This document shows, in pieces, positions 26,070-36,326 of a stretch of 64,000 bases of DNA. Source of the stretch: Poseidonocella pacifica (GTDB lineage Bacteria > Pseudomonadota > Alphaproteobacteria > Rhodobacterales > Rhodobacteraceae); contig NZ_FOJU01000006.1 of assembly GCF_900111875.1 (NCBI RefSeq), positions 1-64,000 on the forward strand. Reading direction: 5' to 3'. Below the pieces are notes generated by a model. That model was not told the origin of the DNA and ran no database searches. It saw nothing but the letters and a program-made list of their open reading frames with translations. The translations under genes and the position numbers were made by a program. Position 1 is the first letter of the stretch. The number at the start of each line of letters is the position of its first letter.

Positions 26070-27290
26070 TCAGGCGAAGAGATCGTGCGCCAACTCAAGC
26101 GCATCCACCAGAACGTCAACCTCGGCCTCCGTATTGTACATGCCGAAGGAGGCCCGACACGTCGCAGCGACGCCCAGATGGTCCATGAGCGGACCGGCGC
26201 AATGATGGCCGGCGCGGACCGCCACGCCCTTCTTGTCCAGAATGGTGGAAATGTCATGCGCATGCGCGGGGCCGTCCATCGTGAACGAGAATATCGCTCC
26301 CTTGCTCTCGGACGTGCCCTGAAGCTGCAACCAGTTCAGCCCCTTGAGTCGCGACATGGCGTAGTCTCGCAGCCCCGCCTCATGAACAGCAATGTCGCGC
26401 ATCCCAATTGCCATCATGTATTCGAGCGCGGCGCCCAACCCGATCGCCTGAACGATCCCCGGCGTTCCAGCTTCGAATTTCATGGGCGCGTCGGCATAGA
26501 TCACGCGGTCCTTGTGCACCTCCCGGATCATGTCTCCGCCCCCCATGAATGGTCGCATCTCGGCGAGACGGGCGGGTGCAACATAGATCGCGCCAGAAGC
26601 CGACGGACCATAGAGCTTGTGACCGGTGATCGCATAGAAATCGGCGCCAAGCGCGTCGAGATCCAGCGGAGTATGCACGGCCGCCTGACTTCCATCGACG
26701 AGCACCGGCACGCCTTTGGCGTGGGCCCCTTCGATGATGGCCTTCACGTCCACGAGCGTGCCAAGCACATTGGACATATGCGTCACGGAAACAAGCTTGG
26801 TGCGGGGACCGATAGCGTCGATGACCGCCTGCGGATCCAGATCCCCCCGGCTATCAACATCGACCCACTTCAAAACCGCGCCTTGTCGCTCTCGCAAGAA
26901 GTGCCAAGGCACGATGTTGGCGTGATGCTCCATGACCGACAGGACGATCTCGTCGCCCGGCTCAAACCGCGGCATGGCCCAGCCATAGGCAATCGTGTTG
27001 ATCCCCTCCGTCGTCCCCGAATTGAGCAGGATGCAGCTTTCATCCGCCACCCCGAGAAAGCGTGCGATGGTGCCCCTCACGGCCTCATATTTCTCTGTCG
27101 CCAGGTTAGACAGAAAATGAAGCCCGCGATGCACATTGGAATACTCTTCCGCATAAGCACGGGTGATCGCATCGATGACGACCTGCGGCTTTTGCGCGGA
27201 CGCGCCATTGTCGAGGTAGACGAGCGGCTTGCCGTTCACTTCGCGGGAGAGGATGGGAAAGTCCTCGCGGATAGCATGGACATCATACAT
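26070..27290 (-). CDS. sufS: Cysteine desulfurase SufS
   Basis: A 406-residue pyridoxal-phosphate enzyme of the group II (SufS/CsdA) cysteine desulfurases, which takes sulfur from cysteine for iron-sulfur cluster assembly. Visible marks are YLDNGASAQKP, NVHRGLHFLS, the PLP-binding lysine in ITGHKLYGPSASG and the persulfide cysteine in VRAGHHCAGPLM. The ATG at 27290 is chosen: it follows AAGGA and matches the family start YDVHAIREDFPIL, and it overlaps the end of the upstream Yip1-like gene by eight bases. It is the last gene of the suf operon here; no sufE, sufT or sufA follows before tRNA-Arg. Confidence 0.95.
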   Translation of the reverse strand: MYDVHAIREDFPILSREVNGKPLVYLDNGASAQKPQVVIDAITRAYAEEYSNVHRGLHFLSNLATEKYEAVRGTIARFLGVADESCILLNSGTTEGINTIAYGWAMPRFEPGDEIVLSVMEHHANIVPWHFLRERQGAVLKWVDVDSRGDLDPQAVIDAIGPRTKLVSVTHMSNVLGTLVDVKAIIEGAHAKGVPVLVDGSQAAVHTPLDLDALGADFYAITGHKLYGPSASGAIYVAPARLAEMRPFMGGGDMIREVHKDRVIYADAPMKFEAGTPGIVQAIGLGAALEYMMAIGMRDIAVHEAGLRDYAMSRLKGLNWLQLQGTSESKGAIFSFTMDGPAHAHDISTILDKKGVAVRAGHHCAGPLMDHLGVAATCRASFGMYNTEAEVDVLVDALELAHDLFA

Positions 27291-27900
27291 TCGGGAAGGT
27301 TCCTTGCGGGGGTGCACCGATCAGATTGGTAACCGTGGCCAGCAAAAGCGACAATCCGACGAGCGCCAACAGAAACTGTGCGAGCGCGCGCGGCACAGTT
27401 CCAAAACGCTCGACTACCGCGAGCAGGACCAGAAACACCCAGAAAAGATAGAGCGAAGACGCCAATGTAAAGATTACGGACACGGCAGCTGGCGCGATGA
27501 GCGCGATACCGGTCTGCGCAAACTGAAAGACGATCATCAGGAATTGCTGCCAAACCACGAGAAGGGCGATGTCACCGAACCGCGCTTGACCGTTGAGAAC
27601 CCGCCCGCCAAGGTACAGCGCGCCCGCGAATAGCCCCAGATTGACCAACAGAAACGCGGTCACGCCGATGGGCGTCAGTCGGGAGATGATAGACAGGGTC
27701 GCAGGCATCTCGGCGCCGCCGGAAACCAGGGACAACAGCATGTTGGACGCAAAGAAGGCCAAGGCGCTGAGAACCCCGACGAGGATGAAGGCAAGCCAAA
27801 GCACCTCCTTCCCCGGATTGACCGCAAGAAGAAGTCCCGCAGCGTCTCGAGGCTTGGTAAGTGTGAGGCGCAGGAGGCCACCGATATCGGAAAGATTCAT
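27283..27900 (-). CDS. Yip1-family integral membrane protein
   Basis: A 205-residue protein with about five hydrophobic helices (for example VLWLAFILVGVLSALAFFA and FLLVNLGLFAGALYLGG) and an N-terminal KPRDAAGLLLAVNPG that resembles the Yip1 domain start. The molecular role of bacterial Yip1 proteins is not known. It sits inside the suf operon, directly after a second Yip1-like gene and overlapping sufS, an arrangement that recurs in Rhodobacteraceae as far as I recall. It is cotranscribed with the cluster-assembly genes. Confidence 0.8.
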   Translation of the reverse strand: MNLSDIGGLLRLTLTKPRDAAGLLLAVNPGKEVLWLAFILVGVLSALAFFASNMLLSLVSGGAEMPATLSIISRLTPIGVTAFLLVNLGLFAGALYLGGRVLNGQARFGDIALLVVWQQFLMIVFQFAQTGIALIAPAAVSVIFTLASSLYLFWVFLVLLAVVERFGTVPRALAQFLLALVGLSLLLATVTNLIGAPPQGTFPNV

Positions 27901-27911
27901 ATCGACATGCC

Positions 27912-28415
27912 TCAGATGCTTTCTGCAACGAGATCAGCGCGCGTTTCCGCAATCCGCAAACCCGAGAGCCAGAACCACAGGAAAACCCCAAGCCAGACAA
28001 GCCCCACTGTTTGGAGCGCGGGACCTGCGCCGACGAACCCCGCCGTCAGCCCATGCAGCAGCAAGATTGGCGCTGCCGCAAGCCAGGACCAGAAAAGAGC
28101 TATGCGCGTTCCGTAAAAGCTCCCCCGGCCGCCAAACAGACGCGCGACCAGATGGCTAACGCTAGCCAGCGCATAAAACGCGAGCGGTGCGATGAAGACC
28201 CAAGCCAACAGCGCCCCGCCCAAGGTCGGATTGATATCCGTCCCTTCTAGATGCGCGTCGCGCGCAAGTCGGGGCCACTGCGCGACAAAGGTAAGCACGC
28301 AGCCCCCCATGAGGTAGGCGAGCGCCCGGTCCTCTCGTGGCGGCCCTGCGAGTAGCCGGCGCATGACACGCCCGGGCCCGCGGTAGGTCGCCACAATATC
28401 GCTCGCCACAGGCAT
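27912..28415 (-). CDS. Yip1-family integral membrane protein
   Basis: A 167-residue protein with four or five membrane helices (ALLAWVFIAPLAFYALASVS, IALFWSWLAAAPILLLHG and VGLVWLGVFLWFWLSGLRI) after a cytoplasmic N-terminus (RRLLAGPPREDRALAYL). Its ATG shares one base with the sufD stop. It is shorter than and only loosely similar to the following Yip1-like protein. Function is unknown; its position suggests a link to iron-sulfur assembly or to membrane-associated metal handling. Confidence 0.75.
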   Translation of the reverse strand: MPVASDIVATYRGPGRVMRRLLAGPPREDRALAYLMGGCVLTFVAQWPRLARDAHLEGTDINPTLGGALLAWVFIAPLAFYALASVSHLVARLFGGRGSFYGTRIALFWSWLAAAPILLLHGLTAGFVGAGPALQTVGLVWLGVFLWFWLSGLRIAETRADLVAESI

Positions 28416-29701
28416 CAGCCGCGCCGGCGTTCGAGCCAGCGCTCGATGCGAGTGTTGATCTCTGCTTGCAGGTCCTGGTCCTCAATCTCTTGGACGGCCT
28501 CGGCCAGAAAGGCGAGCGTCAGAAGATCCGTGGCGATCCCATGGGGAAGACCGCGCGAGCGAAGGTAAAACAGCGCCGTCTCATCAATGGCCCCAGATGT
28601 GGACCCGTGCGAGCACGCCACGTCGTCGGCGTAGATCTCAAGCTCCGGCTTGGCGAGAAACTGGCTGTCTCCGTCGAGCAAGAGAGATTGAGAAATCTGG
28701 TAGCCATCCGTCTTCTGGGCTCCGGCCTTCACAAGGATTTTCCCCTGGAAAACCCCCACCGCGCCATTGCGAAGCACTTTCTTGAAGACCTGACGGCTTT
28801 CGCAATTCTCCGCATCGTGCGTGATAAAGACGGTATCGTCATGCACGAAATCGCCATCTCCGACACAAGCACCCGCCACGTGAGCAATAGCGTCATCGCC
28901 AGTCAACTCGATCACACATTCGTTGCGGGTAAGTGCGCCATTCGCCGTCATTGTAAACGACTTGAACGCAGATTCCCGCCCCAGACGCGCAAAGATATGC
29001 GTCGCCGCCCGGCGTTCGTGATCCCTGCCCTGCGCCCGGATGTGGTGGAACTTGCCGGTATCAGCGATGTCCACCTCCAGCACCTTGTTCAGACGCGCGG
29101 CAGCCGGGCCGTTCTCCAGCAGAGTGAACTCCGCGCCCTCTTCCACCTTTATGACGTGGTGAAGCAGTACATCCGATCCAGTCGCACGATGCTCGTAAAT
29201 CAAATTGACGGGCTTCGACGGCGCGCCGGTCACGCGGATCACGATACCGTCCGCAGCATAGGCCGTATTCAGCGCCGCAAGGGGGCGTTGCACTGGCGTC
29301 TGACCATTTGTCTCCAGCGTCCCGTAAAGGTCCTTTGCCCAATGTATGTCCTGCGTGGCAACATCGGCCAGACGGGAAATCTCGATCCCTTCAAGCGTGA
29401 GATCATCGCTATCCTCAGCGGAAAACACCCCATCCACGAAGACGACCTTCAGCCGGTCGAACTCATGAAAGAGTTGTTCGTCATCATCGTCGAACGTCGC
29501 TGCTTGAGGTGCCTCGGGTTGAACCAGCGTCTCAGGGCGGGTGTATTTCCAATACTCGTCACGCGCGCCCGGAAGGCCCATGTCGCTTACCCGAGCGAGC
29601 GCGGCCTCCCGAATTTCCGTGATCCACTTCGCGCCATCGGGACGGGTCATCGCCGCGAGCCGCGCCTCCGTGGCGGTCTGTTTGACCTGCGGCAGAGCCA
29701 T
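28415..29701 (-). CDS. sufD: Fe-S cluster assembly protein SufD
   Basis: A 428-residue scaffold subunit of the SufBC2D complex. The N-terminal helical part contains GLPGARDEYWKYTRP, and the C-terminal half carries the beta-helix core with DDVACSHGSTSGAIDETALF and YLRSRGLPHGIATDLLTLAFL, typical of SufD. Its start overlaps the sufC stop (TAATG), so the subunits are made together. SufD does not itself bind ATP; it positions SufC and helps iron entry. Confidence 0.95.
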   Translation of the reverse strand: MALPQVKQTATEARLAAMTRPDGAKWITEIREAALARVSDMGLPGARDEYWKYTRPETLVQPEAPQAATFDDDDEQLFHEFDRLKVVFVDGVFSAEDSDDLTLEGIEISRLADVATQDIHWAKDLYGTLETNGQTPVQRPLAALNTAYAADGIVIRVTGAPSKPVNLIYEHRATGSDVLLHHVIKVEEGAEFTLLENGPAAARLNKVLEVDIADTGKFHHIRAQGRDHERRAATHIFARLGRESAFKSFTMTANGALTRNECVIELTGDDAIAHVAGACVGDGDFVHDDTVFITHDAENCESRQVFKKVLRNGAVGVFQGKILVKAGAQKTDGYQISQSLLLDGDSQFLAKPELEIYADDVACSHGSTSGAIDETALFYLRSRGLPHGIATDLLTLAFLAEAVQEIEDQDLQAEINTRIERWLERRRG

Positions 29702-30456
29702 TACGCCACCTCCGCTTTCATATCGGCATAGCCATTCTTTTCGACTTCAAGGGCCAACTCGGGACCGCCTGTCTTGATGATGCGCCCGTTGGACATGATG
29801 TGGACCACATCGGGTTTAATGTGATCAAGCAGGCGCTGATAGTGTGTGATGACAAGGAAGCCGCGCCCCTGATCGCGCAGCGCATTCACGCCATGCGCCA
29901 CCAGTTTCATCGCGTCAACATCAAGGCCCGAGTCCGTCTCATCAAGGATGCACATCTTTGGCTCGAGCATCGCCATCTGGAGGATCTCGTTCCGCTTCTT
30001 TTCCCCGCCGGAGAAGCCGACGTTGACCGGGCGTTTGAGCATGTCCGCGTCGATCTCCAGTGAGGCTGCACGCTCACGAACGAGCTTCAGGAAGTCGCTC
30101 GCGCTGATCTCGTCCTCGCCGCGCGCTTTGCGCTGTGCATTCACTGCGGTGCGCAGGAAAGTCATGTTACCGACGCCGGGGATTTCTACCGGGTATTGGA
30201 AAGCCAGGAACAGGCCCGCAGCGGCGCGCTCTTCAGGCTCCATTTCAAGGATATCCTCGCCGTCGAGGGTGGCGGTACCTTCGGTGACCTCATAGCCGTC
30301 CTTGCCAGACAGAACGTAGGACAGTGTCGATTTGCCCGATCCGTTGGGGCCCATGATGGCATGAACCTTGCCCGCCTCAACGGTCAGATCGACGCCTTTC
30401 AGGATCTGCTTGTCTTCTTCTTCAAGTTTCACGTGCAGGTTCTTGATTTCCAGCAT
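29701..30456 (-). CDS. sufC: Fe-S cluster assembly ATPase SufC
   Basis: A 251-residue ABC-type ATPase that drives conformational change of the SufB-SufD scaffold. Walker A is GPNGSGKST, the signature motif is SGGEKKRNEI and Walker B is CILDETDSGLD, the last being the characteristic SufC form. It has the family's usual length. It lies between a methyltransferase-like gene and sufD in the operon, whereas in many bacteria sufB is its direct neighbour. Confidence 0.97.
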   Translation of the reverse strand: MLEIKNLHVKLEEEDKQILKGVDLTVEAGKVHAIMGPNGSGKSTLSYVLSGKDGYEVTEGTATLDGEDILEMEPEERAAAGLFLAFQYPVEIPGVGNMTFLRTAVNAQRKARGEDEISASDFLKLVRERAASLEIDADMLKRPVNVGFSGGEKKRNEILQMAMLEPKMCILDETDSGLDVDAMKLVAHGVNALRDQGRGFLVITHYQRLLDHIKPDVVHIMSNGRIIKTGGPELALEVEKNGYADMKAEVA

Positions 30457-30481
30457 GTTTCTTCCCTTCGTCTCTGCGCCT

Positions 30482-31072
30482 TCAAATCGGACGCTGTATC
30501 AGTTCCATGATCCGCAGGAGGTTTTCGGCCTCAATCCCGCGGGGCTCTATCTCGAAACGGGCCATGCGGCCCCGGATCTCGGTTGGGCGGATGAATTCCT
30601 CCACCGCCCGGTATTTTTCGCGTGTCGTATAGTCGTCGAAATACAGGGTGACGGGCTTCGGAGATCGGAACAGGGTCGCAAGAACACATCCGACCCGAAA
30701 CCGCCCATCGACCAGAACCACATCGGGGTCGACACCTTTTTCATCCCAGATACCAAGGGGATATCTGGAAAAGTTACGCCATCCCTTCGGCCCCTCCGGC
30801 ATTCCCCATTCCGTCGTCGGCCCCAGAGGCACATGGTGAACGATCACAGGCGACAAACCGGGGTGAGTTGTGATCCAAGCCCGCATCGACTTGGCCCATT
30901 CAGGATCGCTTTCAACCGTGTGTATGACCTTGCCGGACATGGACGCCGCCATAGCCGTGCTGCCGCCCGATCCATACTCAAGGATCGAGCCGGCACGCCC
31001 ATAGGCTTGGCGCAGCCAATCTGCCTCTTCGGCAGGAAGCATAAGCTCCGGTTTGTCGATCACCGCCGCCAT
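30482..31072 (-). CDS. Methyltransferase-fold protein of unknown function in the suf operon
   Basis: A 196-residue protein with a Rossmann methyltransferase-like pattern: ILEYGSGGSTAMAA as a glycine-rich motif I, HTVESDPEWAKSM as the acidic end of the second strand, and PDVVLVDGRFRVGCVLA as the later strand with DGRF. No substrate region is recognised and it lacks the extended C-terminal part of many methyltransferases. It is inserted between sufC and the ybjQ-like gene and belongs to the same transcript. Whether it uses S-adenosylmethionine is not shown. A role in cluster assembly or in iron-linked modification is inference. Confidence 0.7.
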   Translation of the reverse strand: MAAVIDKPELMLPAEEADWLRQAYGRAGSILEYGSGGSTAMAASMSGKVIHTVESDPEWAKSMRAWITTHPGLSPVIVHHVPLGPTTEWGMPEGPKGWRNFSRYPLGIWDEKGVDPDVVLVDGRFRVGCVLATLFRSPKPVTLYFDDYTTREKYRAVEEFIRPTEIRGRMARFEIEPRGIEAENLLRIMELIQRPI

Positions 31073-31075
31073 ATC

Positions 31076-31390
31076 CTAGCCCAGCTTCACCGCCGTGCCC
31101 GACGCACTGACCATCAGCATTGAATCCCCGACGACCTCGTAATCGAGATCCACGCCGATCACGGCACTCGCCCCTAGCACCGCCGCGCGCTCCTCAAGTT
31201 CGCGCAATGCCGTGTCGCGCGCATCCTGAAGTTTGGATTCGTAGGCACCGGATCGCCCGCCGACCACGTCAGTAATCTGCGAGAAGAAATCGCGGAAAAC
31301 GTTCGTGCCCATGATGGCCTCGCCCACAACGATGCCCAGGTATTCGGCCACCTGATACCCCTCAACCGAGGGAGTTGTCGTCACAATCAT
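31076..31390 (-). CDS. YbjQ/UPF0145 family protein
   Basis: A 104-residue protein matching the small YbjQ family: [52 protein letters not shown] and [12 protein letters not shown]. These proteins are pentameric beta-rich proteins of unknown role and are sometimes called heavy-metal-binding-domain proteins. The ATG at 31390 fits the family start and follows GGAAGGCGAG; an upstream start at 31405 is less likely. It stands 60 bases after sufB and 3 bases before the methyltransferase-like gene. Confidence 0.88.
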   Translation of the reverse strand: MIVTTTPSVEGYQVAEYLGIVVGEAIMGTNVFRDFFSQITDVVGGRSGAYESKLQDARDTALRELEERAAVLGASAVIGVDLDYEVVGDSMLMVSASGTAVKLG

Positions 31391-31450
31391 AACTCGCCTT
31401 CCCAAGTTTCGCTTCTATCGGGCCATCGACCCCATTGCGGGCAAACCTTA

Positions 31451-32974
<1,524 letters not shown>

Positions 32975-32992
32975 GTCCTGTCTCCTTCTCGC

Positions 32993-34036
32993 TCACGCCG
33001 CGCGGGCGCAATGCCGTTCGTATTTCATCAGCCACGTTTCTGCGAAACGCAGCACATCCTCTTCCGTGGTATCCGGGCCCAGCGATACGCGGATCGCACT
33101 GGCAGCCTCGGCCTCATCGTATCCCATGCACCGCAGCACCCTGCTGGCCTTGACCTTGCCGCTTGAACAGGCGCTGCCGGCGGAAATGGCGAACCCCGCG
33201 AGGTCCATCTGCATCACTTGCGTCTCACCCTTCCAGCCCGGTGCGATCATGCAACTCGTGTTGGGCAGCCGCCGAGAATGCTTCCCGACAAACGTAATAT
33301 CCTTTGCCGCCAACTCAATGGTCGCCTCCATCAGGTCGCGAAGTCCCGCCACACGGTCCCAAACCCCGTTGTTCAGATCCGTTGCGGCCGCTTCCGCCGC
33401 CGCCCCGAACCCCGCGATTCCGATGACGTTTTCCGTACCGGAACGACGCCCCATTTCCTGCCCGCCGCCGCGGATCTGCGCCGTGACATCGGTGCCTCTG
33501 GGAAACACGATCGCACCGATCCCCTTGGGCCCGCCAAGCTTGTGCGCAGAGACGAGCCCCATTTTCGCACCCGTCCAGTTAAACGCGAACGGCAACTTCC
33601 CGAAGCCCTGGGTCATGTCACATACCGCGATGCCCTCGGGAAACTCTTGCACAACTCCCGTCTCGGAATTGGCGAGTTGCAGCACACTGCGTCCGGGGTC
33701 TTCCACCTTCACCATACCGCCCCGATCGACGGCGAGGTCGGGGGTGATCCAAGCGGCCACCGCGTCATGTTCGATATCCGCGCCCGAAAGCTGCTGCCCG
33801 CAACATGCCAACGCTGCCGCTTCCGTCGCACCGGAGGTAAAGACGATATCCGCGCCTTCCGCCCCAAGAGCTGCGGCAACCTGACCCCGCGCACGTTCGA
33901 CGATGGCCTTGGCCGCCCGCCCCTCTGCATGAACAGAAGACGGATTGCCGACGGCATCCATGGCGACGACCATCGCGCTCCGGGCCTCCGGCCGCAGCGG
34001 CGCTGTGGCATTGTAGTCGAGATAGACCCGCTTCAT
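32993..34036 (-). CDS. Cysteine desulfurase, IscS/NifS-like
   Basis: A 347-residue group I cysteine desulfurase. YLDYNATAPLRPEAR opens the protein, VFTSGATEAAAL binds the cofactor phosphate, SAHKLGGPKGIGAIV holds the PLP lysine and SAGSACSSGKVKAS the mobile-loop cysteine. It is a little shorter than E. coli IscS (about 400). It lies between the Rrf2 regulator and sufB, so the operon encodes two different desulfurases, one of each group. It may supply sulfur to SufB or to another acceptor. Confidence 0.92.
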   Translation of the reverse strand: MKRVYLDYNATAPLRPEARSAMVVAMDAVGNPSSVHAEGRAAKAIVERARGQVAAALGAEGADIVFTSGATEAAALACCGQQLSGADIEHDAVAAWITPDLAVDRGGMVKVEDPGRSVLQLANSETGVVQEFPEGIAVCDMTQGFGKLPFAFNWTGAKMGLVSAHKLGGPKGIGAIVFPRGTDVTAQIRGGGQEMGRRSGTENVIGIAGFGAAAEAAATDLNNGVWDRVAGLRDLMEATIELAAKDITFVGKHSRRLPNTSCMIAPGWKGETQVMQMDLAGFAISAGSACSSGKVKASRVLRCMGYDEAEAASAIRVSLGPDTTEEDVLRFAETWLMKYERHCARAA

Positions 34037-34064
34037 CAGCTACGTTCCACTCCGCCGAATGTGC

Positions 34065-34523
34065 TCATTCGTCCACAACCGCAAACAGGTTGGGCACCGC
34101 AGGACAGGGGGCGAGATCATTTCCGATCACATCCGACAGACGCGTCTGGTGCAGGAAGACATAGACATGTGCAGAAAGCCCTTCCCAAAGGCGGTTGGTC
34201 AGGCTCTGTGCGCGGCTTCCCGACACGCCGCCCGAAGCACCTGCCCCGGTGTGCATGGCCGAAACAGTCTCATCCACAGCCGCGAGCACATCCACCACCT
34301 TTATCTCCGTCGCCGGGCGCGCCAAGCGGTACCCACCGCCCGGCCCGCGCACCGACATCACCAGTTCGGCGCGCCGGAGCTTGACGAAGAGCTGCTCCAG
34401 ATAGGGCAATGAGATATCCTGACGCTGGGACACATCTCCAAGCGTCACCAATGCCCCATCTGACTGCAGCGCCAGATCGGCCAGCGCCACCATAGCGTAG
34501 CGTCCTTTGGTCGACAGTTTCAT
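34065..34523 (-). CDS. iscR: Rrf2/IscR-type transcriptional regulator without the canonical cysteines
   Basis: A 152-residue winged-helix regulator. MKLSTKGRYAMVALADLALQ and SLPYLEQLFVKLRRAELV match the DNA-binding part of IscR, and VRGPGGGYRLAR the wing. Where E. coli IscR carries three cluster-binding cysteines, this protein reads HTGAGASGGVSGS, with none. Its only cysteine is near the C-terminus (position about 140). I recall that Rhodobacter sphaeroides IscR also has a single cysteine and still binds a cluster. As the first gene of the suf operon it most likely represses it, through the palindrome at 34604-34618. Confidence 0.9.
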   Translation of the reverse strand: MKLSTKGRYAMVALADLALQSDGALVTLGDVSQRQDISLPYLEQLFVKLRRAELVMSVRGPGGGYRLARPATEIKVVDVLAAVDETVSAMHTGAGASGGVSGSRAQSLTNRLWEGLSAHVYVFLHQTRLSDVIGNDLAPCPAVPNLFAVVDE

Positions 34524-34603
34524 TCCCGCATCCCCGCGACTCGTTGACCTCGCCCCTCAGAGTCCCTAAACCCCGTCGGGCTGCGGGGTGCAACGCCCCG
34601 CAA

Positions 34604-34618
34604 TTAGAACAGTTCTAA
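34604..34618. promoter_or_regulatory. 15-bp perfect palindrome, probable operator of the suf operon
   Basis: TTAGAACAGTTCTAA has two 7-base arms around a central base and is perfectly symmetric. On the minus strand it overlaps the predicted -10 box of the suf promoter, where a bound dimer would block polymerase. The Rrf2 regulator is the first gene of the operon. The palindrome is seen; its use by that regulator is inference. Confidence 0.7.
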
Positions 34619-34640
34619 GGTGTCCCAGCGAATTCGTCAA
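34612..34640 (-). promoter_or_regulatory. Predicted sigma-70 promoter of the suf operon
   Basis: On the minus strand TTGACG (34640-34635) and TAGAAC (34617-34612) are 17 bases apart. The -35 box is near consensus and the -10 box moderate. Transcription would run through the regulator gene starting at 34523 into the whole suf operon. Confidence 0.6.
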
Positions 34641-34675
34641 GAATTCACGGGACGCCGCTGAGGAGACACCGCTTT

Positions 34676-35329
34676 ATGCCCGAGGTTATCTTCCCCGGTC
34701 CCGATGGTCGGCTCGAGGGCCGCTACCATCCCCAGCGGGACAATGATGCGCCGATTGCCATAATCCTTCATCCCCATCCGCAGTTTGGCGGGACGATGAA
34801 CAACAAGGTTGTCTACAACCTGCACTACGCTTTCTACAACATGGGCTTCACGGTCCTGCGGTTCAATTTCCGCGGGGTCGGGCGCAGTCAGGGCGAGTAC
34901 GATCAGGGCATTGGAGAGCTGTCGGACGCGGCTTCGGCGCTCGATTACTTGCAGTCGATGAACAACAACTCCAAGCATTGCTGGGTTGCGGGATTCTCTT
35001 TCGGCGCGTGGATCGGAATGCAGCTGCTGATGCGCAGGCCGGAGATTACCGGTTTCGTATCCGTATCGCCGCCCGCCAACATGTACGACTTCTCGTTCCT
35101 TGCGCCCTGCCCCTCTTCCGGGCTGATCATCAACGGCGCTGCCGACCGCGTTGCGCCGCCCGCCGACACGACCGCGCTTGTGTCGAAGCTGCATGAACAG
35201 AAGGGCATTACGATCACTCACGAAGAAGTCGAAGGCGCAGGCCACTTCTTCGAGGACCCGCATATGGATCCCATGATCAATACGGTCAGCGATTATGTGA
35301 AGCGCCGCCTGACGGAATCGACCCGGTAG
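34676..35329 (+). CDS. Alpha/beta hydrolase
   Basis: A 217-residue alpha/beta hydrolase of the family often found as YfhR/CocE-like small hydrolases. The oxyanion region is LHPHPQFGGTMNN, the nucleophile elbow is GFSFG (Ser108), the acid is probably in NGAADRVAPP and the histidine is in EGAGHFFED. FRGVGRSQGEYDQGIGE is the usual conserved helix. The substrate is unknown. GAGGAGA lies before the ATG. It is divergent from the suf operon and ends at a strong terminator. Confidence 0.88.
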   Translation: MPEVIFPGPDGRLEGRYHPQRDNDAPIAIILHPHPQFGGTMNNKVVYNLHYAFYNMGFTVLRFNFRGVGRSQGEYDQGIGELSDAASALDYLQSMNNNSKHCWVAGFSFGAWIGMQLLMRRPEITGFVSVSPPANMYDFSFLAPCPSSGLIINGAADRVAPPADTTALVSKLHEQKGITITHEEVEGAGHFFEDPHMDPMINTVSDYVKRRLTESTR

Positions 35330-35372
35330 GCTTCAGCGCAAGACCGTTGCTTGCCGGTTCAACTTCAATGGA

Positions 35373-35401
35373 AAAAGGGGCCCGAATGAGGCCCCTTTTT
35401 T
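35373..35401. terminator. Bidirectional rho-independent terminator
   Basis: AAAAGGGGCC (35373-35382), a 7-base loop and GGCCCCTTTT (35390-35399) make a perfect 10-bp stem with T and A runs at the two ends. It stands between convergent genes (hydrolase and the choice-of-anchor protein) and can serve both. Confidence 0.9.
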
Positions 35402-35423
35402 ACATTTGTGTCTTCGCTGAACC

Positions 35424-36326
35424 TCAGCCTTTGCGGCGCAACCGAAGCGCACCGAACGCGACAATGCCTGCACCGAGAAGGGGCAAGCCCGCGGGCAGAG
35501 GGACTGGTGTGGTTTCCGAAAAATCAAGCGGTTGGACATGGATTTGCGCCTGCGCGGTGACTGTGTCGGCGAAGAGCGAACCTTCGATGTCCGAGGAAAA
35601 GAACACATCAGACCCCTTGGCGAGGACCTGTCCGTAGATTGATCTCTCCAGACGCAGACTATCGAAGCCAAGGAAGTTCCAGATCACGTTTTGCGAAATG
35701 GACTTGTCCCCCAGAAAGTTCGACTGAAGCGCGAACTCCTTGTCGGTCGCCGTCGCACGGACATTTACAACGATACTGTCCGCGCCGTTGAGCTTGAGTT
35801 CGACGTCGCGGTGCGTGAAGTCTGCCTCGACGAGGTCGTAAACAGACACTCCGCCGATCGCTGCAGTATCGAGAATGATCCGGTTCGAGAAAGTCGTCTT
35901 ATCAGCTGCTCCGGTCGCCACCACAACTCCAAGGGTGTCGGAGAACGTAGACATCACCGTGCCAAATGCCAGTGGCGGTACCGCCGGCGACGAACTGGTG
36001 GCCGCATCCATGAAGGTAGGAACGCCGGTAAAGCTCGCCGAACCGCTATTGAGAACCCGGACGCTCGATGCCGTCGCATTTACAAGGATCAACTCATCAA
36101 AGAGCGAAGGCACGATGGAGTCTATGTTGGCGTGATTGATTTCCGCAAGGTTCCCCGTCATCCCCCCTCCGATCAACGCCCGACCATGTACATGGAGCGA
36201 GTTTACCGTGACGTCGCCCGTAGTAATGAGCGAGAATTCACGGAGCAACTCCACGGCGGAAAGCGAGGCCGCTTGTGTGACCGCCGGAAACACCGCCGTG
36301 ATTGCGGCTAAAATAATCTTCTTCAT
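35424..36326 (-). CDS. Choice-of-anchor A family protein with VPLPA-CTERM sorting tail
   Basis: A 300-residue exported protein. The signal peptide is KKIILAAITAVFPAVTQA. The body is the beta-rich choice-of-anchor A fold, with GDVTVNSLHVHGRALIGGG near the start and SISQNVIWNFLGF plus IYGQVLAKGSDVFF later, a pattern known from surface proteins that carry different anchors. The end is TTPVPLPAGLPLLGAGIVAF followed by LRLRRKG, an exosortase-type tail. It is the second VPLPA protein in the window, so the genome should encode the matching sorting enzyme. The role is probably in the cell surface or matrix. Confidence 0.88.
   Translation of the reverse strand: MKKIILAAITAVFPAVTQAASLSAVELLREFSLITTGDVTVNSLHVHGRALIGGGMTGNLAEINHANIDSIVPSLFDELILVNATASSVRVLNSGSASFTGVPTFMDAATSSSPAVPPLAFGTVMSTFSDTLGVVVATGAADKTTFSNRIILDTAAIGGVSVYDLVEADFTHRDVELKLNGADSIVVNVRATATDKEFALQSNFLGDKSISQNVIWNFLGFDSLRLERSIYGQVLAKGSDVFFSSDIEGSLFADTVTAQAQIHVQPLDFSETTPVPLPAGLPLLGAGIVAFGALRLRRKG

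Noticed and set aside
26016-27332. 438-codon open frame opposite sufS
   Set aside because: It is a shadow of the high-GC sufS gene; the sufS product is a full, well-conserved enzyme.
28466-29731. 421-codon plus-strand open frame opposite sufD
   Set aside because: Shadow of sufD with no domain content.
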